This document shows positions 9,080 to 16,820 of a DNA stretch of 64,000 bases, piece by piece. Position numbers and translations under genes: made by a program. Location: NCBI RefSeq assembly GCF_040958695.1, contig NZ_CP162599.1, forward strand, positions 3,258,001 through 3,322,000, in the 5' to 3' direction. Under the pieces are notes generated by a model, which ran no database searches, was not told the DNA's origin, and saw only the letters and a list, made by a program, of their open reading frames with translations. The stretch is from Ornithinibacillus sp. 4-3 (GTDB taxonomy: Bacteria; Bacillota; Bacilli; Bacillales; Amphibacillaceae). Every line of letters begins with the position of its first letter. Within the stretch, counting starts at the first letter, position 1.

Positions 9080-9214
9080 AATCTTTATACATATATAGGT
9101 TAATTTAGATAAAAATGTCAAATCACATATAAATTTCATCATACTAAACAACATAGTCAACTCTATTACATTACTAACTTGTGGATAGTCTCAATATTAA
9201 GGGGAGGAAGAAAA

Positions 9215-10657
9215 TTGGCAAAAAGAACTAAAAAGAGCAACAATAAGATTTTCATGTCTGTAACTGCCACTGCCGTTATTGCTTCAGCATTTGTAGCTGC
9301 TGATAAAGTAGATGCAGCAACACACAAAGTACAAAAAGGGGATACATTATGGAAGATTGCTAGACAACATGATACTACCGTTGCATCCCTAATGGATGTC
9401 AATAACCTAAATAGCGACTTAATTTTCCCGAACCAAGTACTAGAAACTAGTAAAGATAAAAAGACAACTGATAAGAAAACAACAAATAACCAAAGTAATA
9501 AATCTTCTAGTTCGTCAGCTCCATCAAAACCTGGTAATACATATACAGTTAAGGCTGGAGATACATTATCTGACATCGCATTTCAGCATAAAGTTTCTTT
9601 GAACGACTTAATGAAATGGAATAATTTACAAACAACATTAATTTTCCCTGGAAATGTATTTGTTGTAACCGATCCTGGCAAACCAAACACAGGAACATCT
9701 AATAAGTCAAATAATAACTCGTCTTCTAATCAGACAAGTAATAATAATTCATCTAGTAGCAATAAATCTACTAACAACAGCAGTTCAAACAAGAGCTCTT
9801 CTGGATCTTATACAGTGAAATCTGGAGATACGTTATCTGGAATCGCAGTACAGTATAAAACGACAGTTGCCAAGATTAAAGAGCAAAATAATTTATCTTC
9901 TGACTTTATTCTTACTGGTCAGACGCTACAAATTGGTGGAGGTGCGAATAACACATCTTCTAACAATAATTCATCTTCAAACAATAGCAGTTCTAATAAT
10001 AGCTCTGCTAAGAAAGAAACACCTAGTAACAACAATTCTGGCTCCAATGCTAGTACTTCAGAATATGTAGTTAAATCTGGTGATTCACTTTCTAAGATCG
10101 CTTCAGAAAAAGGCACAACTGTTGCTAAATTAAAAGGATGGAATAATCTATCCTCTGATTTCTTACAAGTTGGTCAGAAGCTATCTATTGGTAAAGATGC
10201 AGATAATAATTCATCTTCTAGCAATTCAAGTTCAAATAGTAGTAATACCTCTAACAAGTCAGAGAATACTTCTTCTGGAGGTAGCACTGACTATAATGTT
10301 AATCAATTAATTGAAGTTGCTAAAAGTGTACAAGGTACGCCATATGTATGGGCTGGATCAGCTCCTGGTGGTTTCGATTGTAGTGGATTCATCTATTGGG
10401 CATATAATAATGCCGGTAAAGATATTTCACGCCTTTCCACAACCGGATATTATGATAGATCATACTATGTAAATAGTCCACAGGTTGGGGACCTAGTATT
10501 CTTTGAAAATACATATCGTAGCGGCATCTCTCATATGGGAATTTATGTAGGAAATAATTCATTTATCCATGCTGGAAGCTCTACTGGAGTAACCATTACT
10601 AGTCTGGATAACTCTTACTGGAAGGGTAAATTCGACGGATTTAAAAGATTTTATTAA
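9215..10657 (+). CDS. Secreted LysM x4 - NlpC/P60 D,L-endopeptidase
   Basis: 480 aa peptidoglycan hydrolase. Signal peptide LAKRTKKSNNKIFMSVTATA, with likely cleavage after V-D-A. Four LysM domains follow (Y/H-x-V-K-x-G-D-T/S-L-x-x-I-A) starting near residues 35, 108, 198 and 286, separated by Asn/Ser-rich linkers. The C-terminal NlpC/P60 domain has catalytic Cys in F-D-C-S-G-F, His in S-H-M-G-I-Y-V-G and the third polar residue in I-H-A-G. This matches the LytE/LytF/CwlS architecture, cleaving the D-gamma-Glu-mesoDAP bond. TTG 9215 is chosen because AAGGGGAGGA precedes it. An upstream ATG at 9179 would add residues that spoil the signal peptide. Likely under WalR control. Confidence 0.92.
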   Translation: MAKRTKKSNNKIFMSVTATAVIASAFVAADKVDAATHKVQKGDTLWKIARQHDTTVASLMDVNNLNSDLIFPNQVLETSKDKKTTDKKTTNNQSNKSSSSSAPSKPGNTYTVKAGDTLSDIAFQHKVSLNDLMKWNNLQTTLIFPGNVFVVTDPGKPNTGTSNKSNNNSSSNQTSNNNSSSSNKSTNNSSSNKSSSGSYTVKSGDTLSGIAVQYKTTVAKIKEQNNLSSDFILTGQTLQIGGGANNTSSNNNSSSNNSSSNNSSAKKETPSNNNSGSNASTSEYVVKSGDSLSKIASEKGTTVAKLKGWNNLSSDFLQVGQKLSIGKDADNNSSSSNSSSNSSNTSNKSENTSSGGSTDYNVNQLIEVAKSVQGTPYVWAGSAPGGFDCSGFIYWAYNNAGKDISRLSTTGYYDRSYYVNSPQVGDLVFFENTYRSGISHMGIYVGNNSFIHAGSSTGVTITSLDNSYWKGKFDGFKRFY

Positions 10658-10660
10658 TCA

Positions 10661-10686
10661 AAACCACCAGTGTGAACTGGTGGTTT
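10661..10686 (+). terminator. Terminator after the endopeptidase gene
   Basis: A perfect 10-bp stem (AAACCACCAG and complement) with a 6-nt loop, 3 nt after the stop codon. Its U-tract is short (TTT-G-TT). The IS200-type element begins immediately after it. Confidence 0.6.
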
Positions 10687-10687
10687 G

Positions 10688-11387
10688 TTCTGCGGCTAGA
10701 AGCCTCTGTTACCGGCCTTGGCCTTAAAGGCCCACTGAATGGGTTTCCCTTTTGCACCACACTTACTCACTGATTCTAAAAGAATCTCTTATTTCTTTTT
10801 ATTTTTCTTCCCTGTAAATGGATCAAATTCTTCGAATAAAGTTAATTGATCACTCATGTAGTCATCTTTAAGCTGATTTCTTATGTATTCTTGTATTTGA
10901 TTTTTATTTCTTCCCACTGTATCTACAAAGTAGCCTCGACACCAGAATTTTCGATTACCGTATCTGTACTTTAAATTCGCGTGACGATCAAATATCATTA
11001 AGCTACTTTTTCCTTTTAAGTATCCCATGAAGGAAGATACACTTAATTTCGGTGGTATACTCACTAACATATGAATATGATCTCTACACGCATTTGCCTC
11101 GTGTATATCAACTTCTTTTCTTTCACAAAGCTCTCTTATAATTTCTCCAATACTTTGTTTGTATTTTCCATAAATCACTTGTCTTCTATATTTTGGAGCA
11201 AATACTATATGATACTTACATCTCCACTTTGTATGTGCTAAACTATTCTTGTCCTGCATAGGGCTTTGCCTCCTTCTTTGGTGAGTTTTGGTGGTCGGGA
11301 AACCAACCTTAGCTTACCATGAAGAGAGGCTTTTTTTGACCCCACGCTTGAAGCTCTTTAGAACCCCCGGCATAGCCAGGGGTTTTC
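10688..11387 (-). mobile_element. IS200-type insertion sequence (tnpA only), boundaries approximate
   Basis: About 700 bp: one Y1 transposase gene flanked by subterminal hairpins rather than terminal inverted repeats, as in the IS200/IS605 family. The tnpA-proximal end has a hairpin at 11362-11384 (AACCCC-x-GG arms, loop CATAG). The other end has a GGCCTT/AAGGCC hairpin near 10714-10730. A further hairpin lies in the leader near 11288-11310. No tnpB is present. The element sits right against the terminator of the preceding gene. Exact cleavage sites were not determined. Confidence 0.7.
10789..11259 (-). CDS. tnpA: IS200/IS605-type Y1 transposase TnpA
   Basis: 156 aa, full length for the family. 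HUH motif in R-D-H-I-H-M-L-V (near residue 70) and the single catalytic Tyr in N-Q-I-Q-E-Y-I-R-N (near residue 128), which forms the 5'-phosphotyrosine link with single-stranded DNA. The N-terminal K-Y-H-I-V-F-A-P-K-Y-R and C-R-G-Y-F-V-D-T-V-G blocks are typical of IS200-like enzymes. ATG at 11259 behind AAGGAGG. It appears intact, so the element may be mobile. The Lys-rich C-terminus (KKNKKK) is normal for this group. Confidence 0.93.
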   Translation of the reverse strand: MQDKNSLAHTKWRCKYHIVFAPKYRRQVIYGKYKQSIGEIIRELCERKEVDIHEANACRDHIHMLVSIPPKLSVSSFMGYLKGKSSLMIFDRHANLKYRYGNRKFWCRGYFVDTVGRNKNQIQEYIRNQLKDDYMSDQLTLFEEFDPFTGKKNKKK

Positions 11388-11406
11388 TAAAATCATAAAA
11401 TAAAAC

Positions 11407-11434
11407 AAACGCTTGGGAGCTATCCCAAGCGTTT
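11407..11434. terminator. Bidirectional terminator between IS200 and oxidase gene
   Basis: Perfect 12-bp stem (AAACGCTTGGGA and complement, loop GCTA). It is followed by TTTCTATT on the plus strand and GTTTTATTTTA on the minus strand. It ends the oxidase transcript. Confidence 0.8.
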
Positions 11435-11448
11435 TTCTATTAAATGCT

Positions 11449-12591
11449 TTATTTTAATATTGGTCGTTTAATAGAGAAAAGAGAAAGATCGTAAGGAGAC
11501 TTCCCAGTCGTAACCATCTCAGATAATATTTCTCCAATAACACTTGCAAATTTGAATCCATGCCCTGAAAAGCCTCCAGCAATCGCAACATGCATATGTT
11601 CAGGATGATAATCGATAATAAAATGCTCATCTGGTGTTTTCGTATATAAGCAAGTAACACCTTCCATTAACTTCCCTGAGGCTTGTGGCATAAATGTATC
11701 AAGGAAAGTGCGTGTATCCTGCTCATCAGCTTCAACTTTTCCGTAGTCTACAACATTATACGTTTCGTCAAGCTCCTGCCCAATATCATGTCTTCCTGCT
11801 TTCATTCCAGAACCATCGATACGTGGAAATCCATAATATGTCCCTGTATCTGTTTGTGTTAAATAAATAGGAAATGTATCTGCATTATATAATTCTGGAT
11901 CTGCATCGAAGAATCCATGTGTCTGTCTTAAAGGTTGTAGCTTCACATCAATTCCAAGCTTCGATAACAATGGCCCATTCCAAGCTCCTGCACTTAAAAT
12001 TAGTTTTTTTCCTATATAAGTTTCTTTAGCTGTATGTACTGTAACAGTATCGTCTTCTATCTCAATATTTGTAACAGGAGAATGGCTCACTAAAGTTGCT
12101 CCATGCTTTAAAGCTCCTTCGCGATAGGCACGTATACAATTTGCACTGAATAATACACCTGATGTTGGTTCAAAACAACCATAATAGTTTTCTGGAACTG
12201 TTATGCCTGCCCATCGTTGATTGATATCATTTGCATCCAATACTTCTAGCGGCAGATTGTGTTCTGATGCACTAGCAATAGCTTCTTCAATAAATGTTGT
12301 TCCTTTTGGTCCAAATCCAAGTACACCCGTCTGCAAAAATAGGGGCATTTCTGTTTCTTCCTGTAATTTATCCCATAATTCTTTCGAACGAAGCGCTAAG
12401 GGAACATATTCTCTTCCTTCTCCATAAGCAAAACGGATAATTCGTGTATCCCCTGTATGACTTCCTTTATCATGTGGCGGATCATGAGAATCTATTAATA
12501 ATGTATTTACTCCTTTTTTTGCTAAATAATAGCCAGCAGCCATTCCCATTGTCCCTGCTCCAACAATAATAACGTCAAATTGCTCCCCCAT
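11449..12591 (-). CDS. N-methyl amino acid oxidase (sarcosine / N-methyltryptophan oxidase-like)
   Basis: 380 aa FAD-dependent amine oxidase of the DAO fold. N-terminal dinucleotide motif V-I-I-V-G-A-G-T-M-G at residues 7-17. R-I-I-R-F-A-Y-G-E near residue 50 matches the active-site arginine region of monomeric sarcosine oxidase. The Cys in G-V-T-C-L-Y-T (near residue 310) fits the covalent 8-alpha-S-cysteinyl-FAD site, followed by A-I-A-G-G-F-S-G-H-G-F-K-F. It oxidises N-methyl amino acids to the amino acid, formaldehyde and peroxide. Cytosolic, single-gene unit, ATG behind GAGAGG. Sarcosine versus N-methyltryptophan preference cannot be decided. Confidence 0.88.
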   Translation of the reverse strand: MGEQFDVIIVGAGTMGMAAGYYLAKKGVNTLLIDSHDPPHDKGSHTGDTRIIRFAYGEGREYVPLALRSKELWDKLQEETEMPLFLQTGVLGFGPKGTTFIEEAIASASEHNLPLEVLDANDINQRWAGITVPENYYGCFEPTSGVLFSANCIRAYREGALKHGATLVSHSPVTNIEIEDDTVTVHTAKETYIGKKLILSAGAWNGPLLSKLGIDVKLQPLRQTHGFFDADPELYNADTFPIYLTQTDTGTYYGFPRIDGSGMKAGRHDIGQELDETYNVVDYGKVEADEQDTRTFLDTFMPQASGKLMEGVTCLYTKTPDEHFIIDYHPEHMHVAIAGGFSGHGFKFASVIGEILSEMVTTGKSPYDLSLFSIKRPILK

Positions 12592-12690
12592 ATGTATAAC
12601 CTCTCTTCTACTATACTAGTTAACAGTCTATTCTATATTTTTCGATAAGACTATTATAGCACCTTTTACCTCCAATTCACTTTATCTCAT

Positions 12691-12737
12691 AAAAAATGCT
12701 GACAAGATTTAACTGCCTAATCTCATCAGCATTTTTT
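12691..12737 (-). terminator. Terminator overlapping the YvrJ stop codon
   Basis: Arms 12691-12702 and 12726-12737 (AAAAAATGCTGA and complement). In the minus direction the stem begins inside the YvrJ stop codon and ends in TTTTTT. A/T-rich outer arms allow function in both directions. Confidence 0.7.
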
Positions 12738-12871
12738 TATTTAAGCTTTTCTGGCAAAGCATGGATAGAATCAATAAGTATATTCAGCTTTGCTTCAATA
12801 CGGTGTAATAAATAAAACGTTACAACAATTGGAAAACCAACTTCCTTTAAGATCGATAACCATGTATCCAC
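12737..12871 (-). CDS. YvrJ family small membrane protein
   Basis: A 44-residue product that I translated by hand: GTG start, then D-T-W-L-S-I-L-K-E-V-G-F-P-I-V-V-T-F-Y-L-L-H-R-I-E, ending L-P-E-K-L-K. The V-G-F-P-I-V-V-T-F-Y-L-L-x-R-I-E core is the YvrJ signature. One hydrophobic segment spans residues 5-22, with a short amphipathic tail. GAGAGGGGTG lies 5 nt upstream of the GTG. It follows the DUF2922 gene across a hairpin. This trio is commonly seen together in Bacillaceae; the function is unknown. Confidence 0.85.
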   Translation of the reverse strand: MDTWLSILKEVGFPIVVTFYLLHRIEAKLNILIDSIHALPEKLK

Positions 12872-12896
12872 CGAAACACCCCTCTCTTGTGTAAAG

Positions 12897-12930
12897 AAAG
12901 CAGACCAGATTATTCAGCCTGGTCTGCTTT
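12897..12930 (-). terminator. Hairpin between DUF2922 and YvrJ genes
   Basis: Perfect 12-bp stem (AAAGCAGACCAG and complement) with a 10-nt loop, tail CTTTCTTTACAC in the minus direction. A moderate terminator that probably lets some readthrough reach yvrJ. Confidence 0.65.
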
Positions 12931-12937
12931 CTACTAT

Positions 12938-13153
12938 TTAACCTAACTCAATTTCTTCAGTTGTTGTTTCTACTATACGAGCTCCTCTTTTTGAAACAAT
13001 GTCTCCGCCATTTGAAGAAAGCGCATTTTGGGAAATTACCGTATCCATCACTTCATTTACTGTCGATCCATTAACTGGCTCTACCGGCTTATCAACCGTA
13101 TATTTCACCATTTTGCCTTCCGCATTTTCAAAAATTAATTCTAATTTCTTCAT
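12938..13153 (-). CDS. DUF2922 family protein
   Basis: 71 aa, MKKLELIFENAEGKMVKYTV start, then V-D-K-P-V-E-P-V and V-N-E-V-M-D-T-V-I-S-Q-N-A-L, the DUF2922 pattern. A small acidic beta-rich protein with no signal peptide. ATG behind AGGAGG-type spacing. It lies between the DUF1659 and YvrJ genes, same strand. Role unknown; genomic association of the trio is the only clue. Confidence 0.85.
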   Translation of the reverse strand: MKKLELIFENAEGKMVKYTVDKPVEPVNGSTVNEVMDTVISQNALSSNGGDIVSKRGARIVETTTEEIELG

Positions 13154-13188
13154 GTTTTACCTCCTTTCTGAATAAATTAATAAACAAC

Positions 13189-13413
13189 CTATTCTCGATA
13201 AAGATTGAAGCTGTCCTTACGTTCGATGTTATGAAGTGAAGATGCTTGTAGACTTGCTAAAGCTGCTCCTGTTTCAAACAATTGCTCTGTACTTGCAGCT
13301 TGCTTAACGTTGTTTAATGTTTTGTACTTATACATTGGATTACCTGTTTCAACGTTGTCCCCTTCAAAAAACACCAATCGAAGCTGTGTAGACGTCTTTT
13401 CTGCTACTGCCAT
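13189..13413 (-). CDS. DUF1659 family protein
   Basis: 74 aa from ATG 13413: begins MAVAEKTSTQLRLVFFEGDN and continues with G-N-P-M-Y-K-Y-K-T-L-N-N-V-K, the DUF1659 pattern. This start has GGGAGGG 8 nt upstream. An in-frame ATG at 13521 would add 36 unrelated residues and lacks a binding site. First gene of the DUF1659-DUF2922-YvrJ unit. Function unknown. Confidence 0.85.
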   Translation of the reverse strand: MAVAEKTSTQLRLVFFEGDNVETGNPMYKYKTLNNVKQAASTEQLFETGAALASLQASSLHNIERKDSFNLYRE

Positions 13414-13584
13414 ATGTTCTTCCCTCCCTTCACTTCTATAATCGAACTCGCCTTCTAAATCGGGGTGTGATATAAATATTTTTTCTGACAAACTTCTTTC
13501 AAAGAACTTTTCACTTGCCAATATAAAGCTAGATATGAGAAAATAAAGGGTAGTTATATTTTCAATACATGTATGACATCACAT

Positions 13585-13615
13585 TCTGCCTCTTCCTTTT
13601 AGGCAGATTTTATTT
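13585..13615 (+). terminator. Terminator-like hairpin in the leader of the LCP gene
   Basis: TCTGCCT / AGGCAGA stem (7 bp), 9-nt loop, then TTTTATTTT. It lies about 35 nt upstream of the LCP start, on the same strand, with no gene upstream to terminate. It may be an attenuator for the LCP gene or a relic of a lost gene. Confidence 0.45.
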
Positions 13616-13645
13616 TGAGAATAATAATAAAGGAGTTTTAAACAA

Positions 13646-14665
13646 GTGCCAGATAAGAATTTAAATGTAATAAATAATAATCACGCTAAAAAAAGTAAAC
13701 GTAAAAAACTGTTCCTTTTCCTATTACTTCCTTTCTTAATCTTAACTTCTGCTGTAGTTGCATATGGATATAATATTTATTCGACAGCACAGGAAAGTCT
13801 CGAAAACTCTTTCGAAGACGTGGAGCGTAAGCAAGAAGGAGTCTCTAATTTAAGAGCAGATACAGTCGACCCTGTGGAAGACAATGTCTCTATATTAATT
13901 ATTGGTATCGATGAAAGTGAAGAACGTGAAAAGGAACAATATTACCGCTCTGATGCGCTGTTATTAGCCACATTCAATAAGAAAGAAAATAATATCAAAC
14001 TATTAAGTATTCCAAGAGATTCACGTGTTTATGTTCCTGAAGTTGGCTATGAAACAAAGATAAATCATGCCCATTTCTATGGCGGACCAAAAGCAACGAT
14101 TGAAACAGTGGAAGAATTTCTTAATGTTCCTGTAGATTACTATGTATCTATTAATTTTAAAGCATTTATGGATGTTATTGATGTCATTGGTGGAATTGAT
14201 TTTAATGTTCCATATGATATTAGTGAAATTAACGCAAAAGGACAGCGTAATAAAGTGGTCATTGAAAAAGGCTACCAGCATTTAGATGGAGAACAGGCCT
14301 TAGCATTAGCTCGTACGAGAAAGCAAGATACTGACTTCAACCGTGGACAGCGCCAACAAGAAATTATTAAAACTGTCGCTAAGAAGCTAGCTTCCTCTTC
14401 TTCCGTACTTAAAATTGATGATATAATTGAAGCCGTAGGAAATAATATGAAAACTAATTTAACCTTTAATAATATTACTAGTTTCCTATCTTATGGAATG
14501 AGCACAAACCTATCCATTGAAACATTAAATCTATTAGGTGATGGTGGTAAAATGGATGATGGACTGTGGTATTACAATGTTGATGAAGAAAGTAGAAGCA
14601 TTGCAGAGAAGGAATTGCGCAGACATTTAAACTTACCGGTAAATATTCCTGATCCAATACAATAA
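13646..14665 (+). CDS. LCP family (LytR-CpsA-Psr) wall polymer transferase
   Basis: 339 aa. Basic cytosolic tail, one membrane segment at residues about 22-46, then the extracytoplasmic LCP domain. Visible blocks: I-L-I-I-G-I-D-E-S, Y-R-S-D-A-L-L-L-A-T-F, L-S-I-P-R-D-S-R-V-Y (pyrophosphate-binding Arg), K-I-N-H-A-H, and A-R-T-R-K-Q-D-T-D-F-N-R-G-Q-R-Q-Q. LCP proteins transfer undecaprenyl-linked polymers such as teichoic acid to peptidoglycan. GTG start at 13646 behind AAGGAG (10-nt spacing). It is very similar to the LCP gene at 31767, so probably a paralogue of it. Confidence 0.9.
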   Translation: MPDKNLNVINNNHAKKSKRKKLFLFLLLPFLILTSAVVAYGYNIYSTAQESLENSFEDVERKQEGVSNLRADTVDPVEDNVSILIIGIDESEEREKEQYYRSDALLLATFNKKENNIKLLSIPRDSRVYVPEVGYETKINHAHFYGGPKATIETVEEFLNVPVDYYVSINFKAFMDVIDVIGGIDFNVPYDISEINAKGQRNKVVIEKGYQHLDGEQALALARTRKQDTDFNRGQRQQEIIKTVAKKLASSSSVLKIDDIIEAVGNNMKTNLTFNNITSFLSYGMSTNLSIETLNLLGDGGKMDDGLWYYNVDEESRSIAEKELRRHLNLPVNIPDPIQ

Positions 14666-14672
14666 AGAGTTT

Positions 14673-14698
14673 GAAAGGGCGGCAAATACCGCTCTTTC
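14673..14698 (+). terminator. Terminator after the first LCP gene
   Basis: GAAAG-G-GCGG / CCGC-T-CTTTC stem with one wobble, loop CAAATA, then TTTATATC. Confidence 0.6.
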
Positions 14699-14732
14699 TT
14701 TATATCAAATATTAGAAAGAAGGATTGCTAAT

Positions 14733-15443
14733 ATGTTGAATTTAGATACAGTCATGCAAGAACTAGAAGCACTCGGTAAAGAACGTACAAAGAAAATGTA
14801 TATGTCTAACGGAGCACATGAACCACTCTTTGGTGTGGCTACAGGGGCAATGAAACCAATCGTAAAACAAATCAAAATAGATCAAGCACTAGCAGAAGAA
14901 CTTTATGCGACAGGTAATTATGATGCCATGTACTTTGCAGGTGTTATCGCTGACCCGAAAGCAATGACGGAAGAGGATTATGACCGTTGGATCGATGCTG
15001 CATACTTTTATATGTTATCAGATTATGTAGTTGCAGTAACTTTATCGGAATCTGACATTGCACAAGATGTCGCTGATAAATGGATCGCAAGTGGTGATGA
15101 ATTAAAAATGTCAGCAGGCTGGAGCTGCTACTGTTGGCTTCTAGGCAATCGTCCAGATGAACAATTTGCGGAAAGTAAGCTTGCCGAAATGTTAAATACC
15201 GTAAAGAATACAATTCATGAAGCTCCAGAACGAACAAAAGCATCCATGAATAATTTCCTTTATACTGTTGCCATCTCTTATGTACCACTTCATGAAAAAG
15301 CTGTTGAAACTGCTAAAGAAATAGGGATTGTAGAAATTAAACGAGAGAAAAAGAAAAACAGCCTTCTAAACGCTTATGAAAGCATCCAAAAAGATGTAGA
15401 TAAAGGCAGAGTTGGTTTTAAACGTAAGTATGTTAGATGTTAG
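14733..15443 (+). CDS. DNA alkylation repair protein (AlkD/HEAT-like)
   Basis: 236 aa, all-helical, matching the DNA alkylation repair (PF08713-type) family: K-M-Y-M-S-N-G-A-H-E-P-L-F-G-V early, A-M-Y-F-A-G-V-I-A-D-P near residue 64, then A-G-W-S-C-Y-C-W-L near residue 128. AlkD-type proteins are HEAT-repeat glycosylases for N3/N7-alkyl purines; members with the V-P-L-H-E-K ending are often annotated only as alkylation repair proteins. Cytosolic. Own unit, behind AAAGAAGGATTG. Activity is inferred from fold only. Confidence 0.8.
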   Translation: MLNLDTVMQELEALGKERTKKMYMSNGAHEPLFGVATGAMKPIVKQIKIDQALAEELYATGNYDAMYFAGVIADPKAMTEEDYDRWIDAAYFYMLSDYVVAVTLSESDIAQDVADKWIASGDELKMSAGWSCYCWLLGNRPDEQFAESKLAEMLNTVKNTIHEAPERTKASMNNFLYTVAISYVPLHEKAVETAKEIGIVEIKREKKKNSLLNAYESIQKDVDKGRVGFKRKYVRC

Positions 15444-15452
15444 AAGAGGTTA

Positions 15453-15489
15453 GGGATAAAGGATGATGTTTAAGCATCATCCTTATCCT
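15453..15489 (+). terminator. Hairpin after the alkylation repair gene
   Basis: GGATAAAGGATGATG pairs with CATCATCCTTATCC (one bulged A), 6-nt loop. There is little U-tract on either strand, so termination strength is uncertain. Confidence 0.45.
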
Positions 15490-15534
15490 ATTAACGTCAG
15501 AGGAATAACAATCAGTGCTTCTTGTACTAAATAT

Positions 15535-15831
15535 TCATTTAATAAATCTACCACCCTTATCACTTTCCAGCCTATCTAATCTTTTATGTGCCGATTTTAT
15601 ATTTTCATCAATTCTTCCAAATTGTTCCTGCATGTGATCGATTTGTTTTTCGCTTGTCTTTATATCAATTTTAAGCCCATCAACATCTCTACTAATATAT
15701 ACTAGTTTAGCCAATATAGTAGCTTCTTCTTTCGCATTCTGAATAATATCTTTATCCCTATTTCTTACAAATGTTAAATACGTAATTAGCATTCCTAACG
15801 TCATGACTATAATTCCTACCACAACTTCCAT
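15535..15831 (-). CDS. Small membrane-anchored coiled-coil protein (phage-associated type)
   Basis: 98 aa. An N-terminal membrane segment (V-V-V-G-I-I-V-M-T-L-G-M-L-I-T-Y-L), then charged heptad-rich sequence from residue 35 to 92 ending R-L-D-R-L-E-S-D-K-G-G-R-F. ATG 15831 behind AAGGAG. This layout resembles small proteins near holins and in prophage lysis regions, and prophage-type genes (XRE, ImmA) lie 1 kb away. I do not recognise a named family. The coiled coil probably oligomerises under the membrane. Confidence 0.65.
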   Translation of the reverse strand: MEVVVGIIVMTLGMLITYLTFVRNRDKDIIQNAKEEATILAKLVYISRDVDGLKIDIKTSEKQIDHMQEQFGRIDENIKSAHKRLDRLESDKGGRFIK

Positions 15832-15927
15832 ATGATCAACTCCTTTTTAAAAAGCACCTCTAAATGTGCATTGAAACCATAAAGCCAGACTAAATATTAA
15901 ACAGATAATTGGCAGGTTTATTCTCGG

Positions 15928-16271
15928 TATTCTACCGGACTCATTCCAGTCCATTTTACTTTTACTCACTTTTAATTGTAATATATATACTTCAATGACT
16001 TGTCTTATCTCCTTCGAATGATTCATACATCATACACTAATACATTTCTTGTTTCATTAAACCAAAGAAATTTTCATGGTCAGTTCCCTCTACGTGAAAT
16101 ACTTTGATAAATTCTATGATCCTTCAGTCGTTTACTGAATATCTTAATTTGATAACCCCAACCCTGATTGGTATAAACCATAGTCCGATAAAGGGGCAGG
16201 AACTTCCCAAAGTAACGCCCATGGAGATGAAAAGTTGCTTTCCTCATGGAAGTAATAAGCACCCATTTCAA
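15928..16271 (-). pseudogene. Decayed IS3-family (IS150 group) transposase, C-terminal part
   Basis: Fragments of the DDE integrase C-terminus appear in order on the minus strand but in different frames. L-P-L-Y-R-T-M-V-Y-T-N-Q-G-W-G-Y-Q then I-Y-Q-S-I-S-R-R-G-N ends at a stop near 16080. In the next frame comes E-N-F-F-G-L-M-K-Q-E-M-Y (16037-16076). A third frame gives K-W-T-G-M-S-P-V-E-Y-R-E (about 15928-15965). These are the standard D-Q-G-W-x-Y-Q ... S-R-R-G-N ... E-N-F-F-G ... M-S-P-V-E-Y-R landmarks of IS3 OrfB. At least two frameshifts or deletions and no N-terminus, so inactive. Confidence 0.8.
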
Positions 16272-16427
16272 TTTTTCAAAAATTAAGTGGTGAGTAGTTC
16301 ATATTGTATCTTCATCACTATTCTCCTAATAATGCTTTCAATCAAGCATCAGGTTCTGGTATAAGTACTAGTTGCTTCTTATAAATATCCTCTTATCATG
16401 CTATACTGGACTTGTGTATTTTCTTAT

Positions 16428-16463
16428 ACTCGTAATTGGTTGCCGCCTTTTACGAGTTTTTTT
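16428..16463 (+). terminator. Orphan terminator downstream of the IS3 remnant
   Basis: ACTCGTAA / TTACGAGT stem with a 14-nt loop and a TTTTTTT tail on the plus strand. No intact plus-strand gene lies directly upstream, which suggests a deleted gene. Confidence 0.6.
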
Positions 16464-16570
16464 ATTTGATTTGTATAAAAAATTTCTCTGCTCGCTAAAC
16501 CTATATATTTCCAATACTACTTAACTTCAACAACATATTTTCACTCCTTTCTTTTTTCAAAGCTAACTAA

Positions 16571-16610
16571 TTAGTCAAACGGATTGACTAAAACTAACGT
16601 ATTTGTTAGT
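16571..16610. promoter_or_regulatory. Two distal operator-like dyads
   Basis: TTAGTCA-N7-TGACTAA at 16571-16591 and ACTAAC-N6-GTTAGT at 16593-16610. The second has the same ACTAA...TTAGT arms as the dyads next to the repressor gene 150-200 bp away. This is the expected layout of a prophage immunity region with divergent promoters. Confidence 0.55.
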
Positions 16611-16740
16611 ATAAATACATAATGAAATAAGACTTTAAAAAATCCTACAACTTAACATCGCAAACTATCTCTAAGATTATATTCACAATACCGAATTTTT
16701 TATTGTCTTTTTCACTAATCAAGTAACTTATGTACATGTT

Positions 16741-16790
16741 ACTAACAAATATATTAGTTGTCAACAAAAAAACTAATATATTTGTTAGTT
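16741..16790. promoter_or_regulatory. Two proximal operator-like dyads upstream of the XRE repressor
   Basis: ACTAA-N8-TTAGT at 16741-16758 and ACTAA-N8-TTAGT at 16772-16789, in opposite orientation and about one and a half helical turns edge to edge. They lie 31-80 nt upstream of the repressor start, consistent with autoregulation. Confidence 0.6.
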
Positions 16791-16820
16791 AAATTGTATA
16801 TAGTCTTAAGGATGGTTGAT

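Noticed and set aside
16104..16286. Plus-strand 60-codon frame in the phage zone
   Set aside because: The opposite strand reads as IS3 transposase fragments, which explains the open frame.
16758..16820. Longer N-terminus for the XRE repressor
   Set aside because: It would translate through the operator dyads and has no ribosome-binding site; the 16821 start has AAGGA at the right distance.
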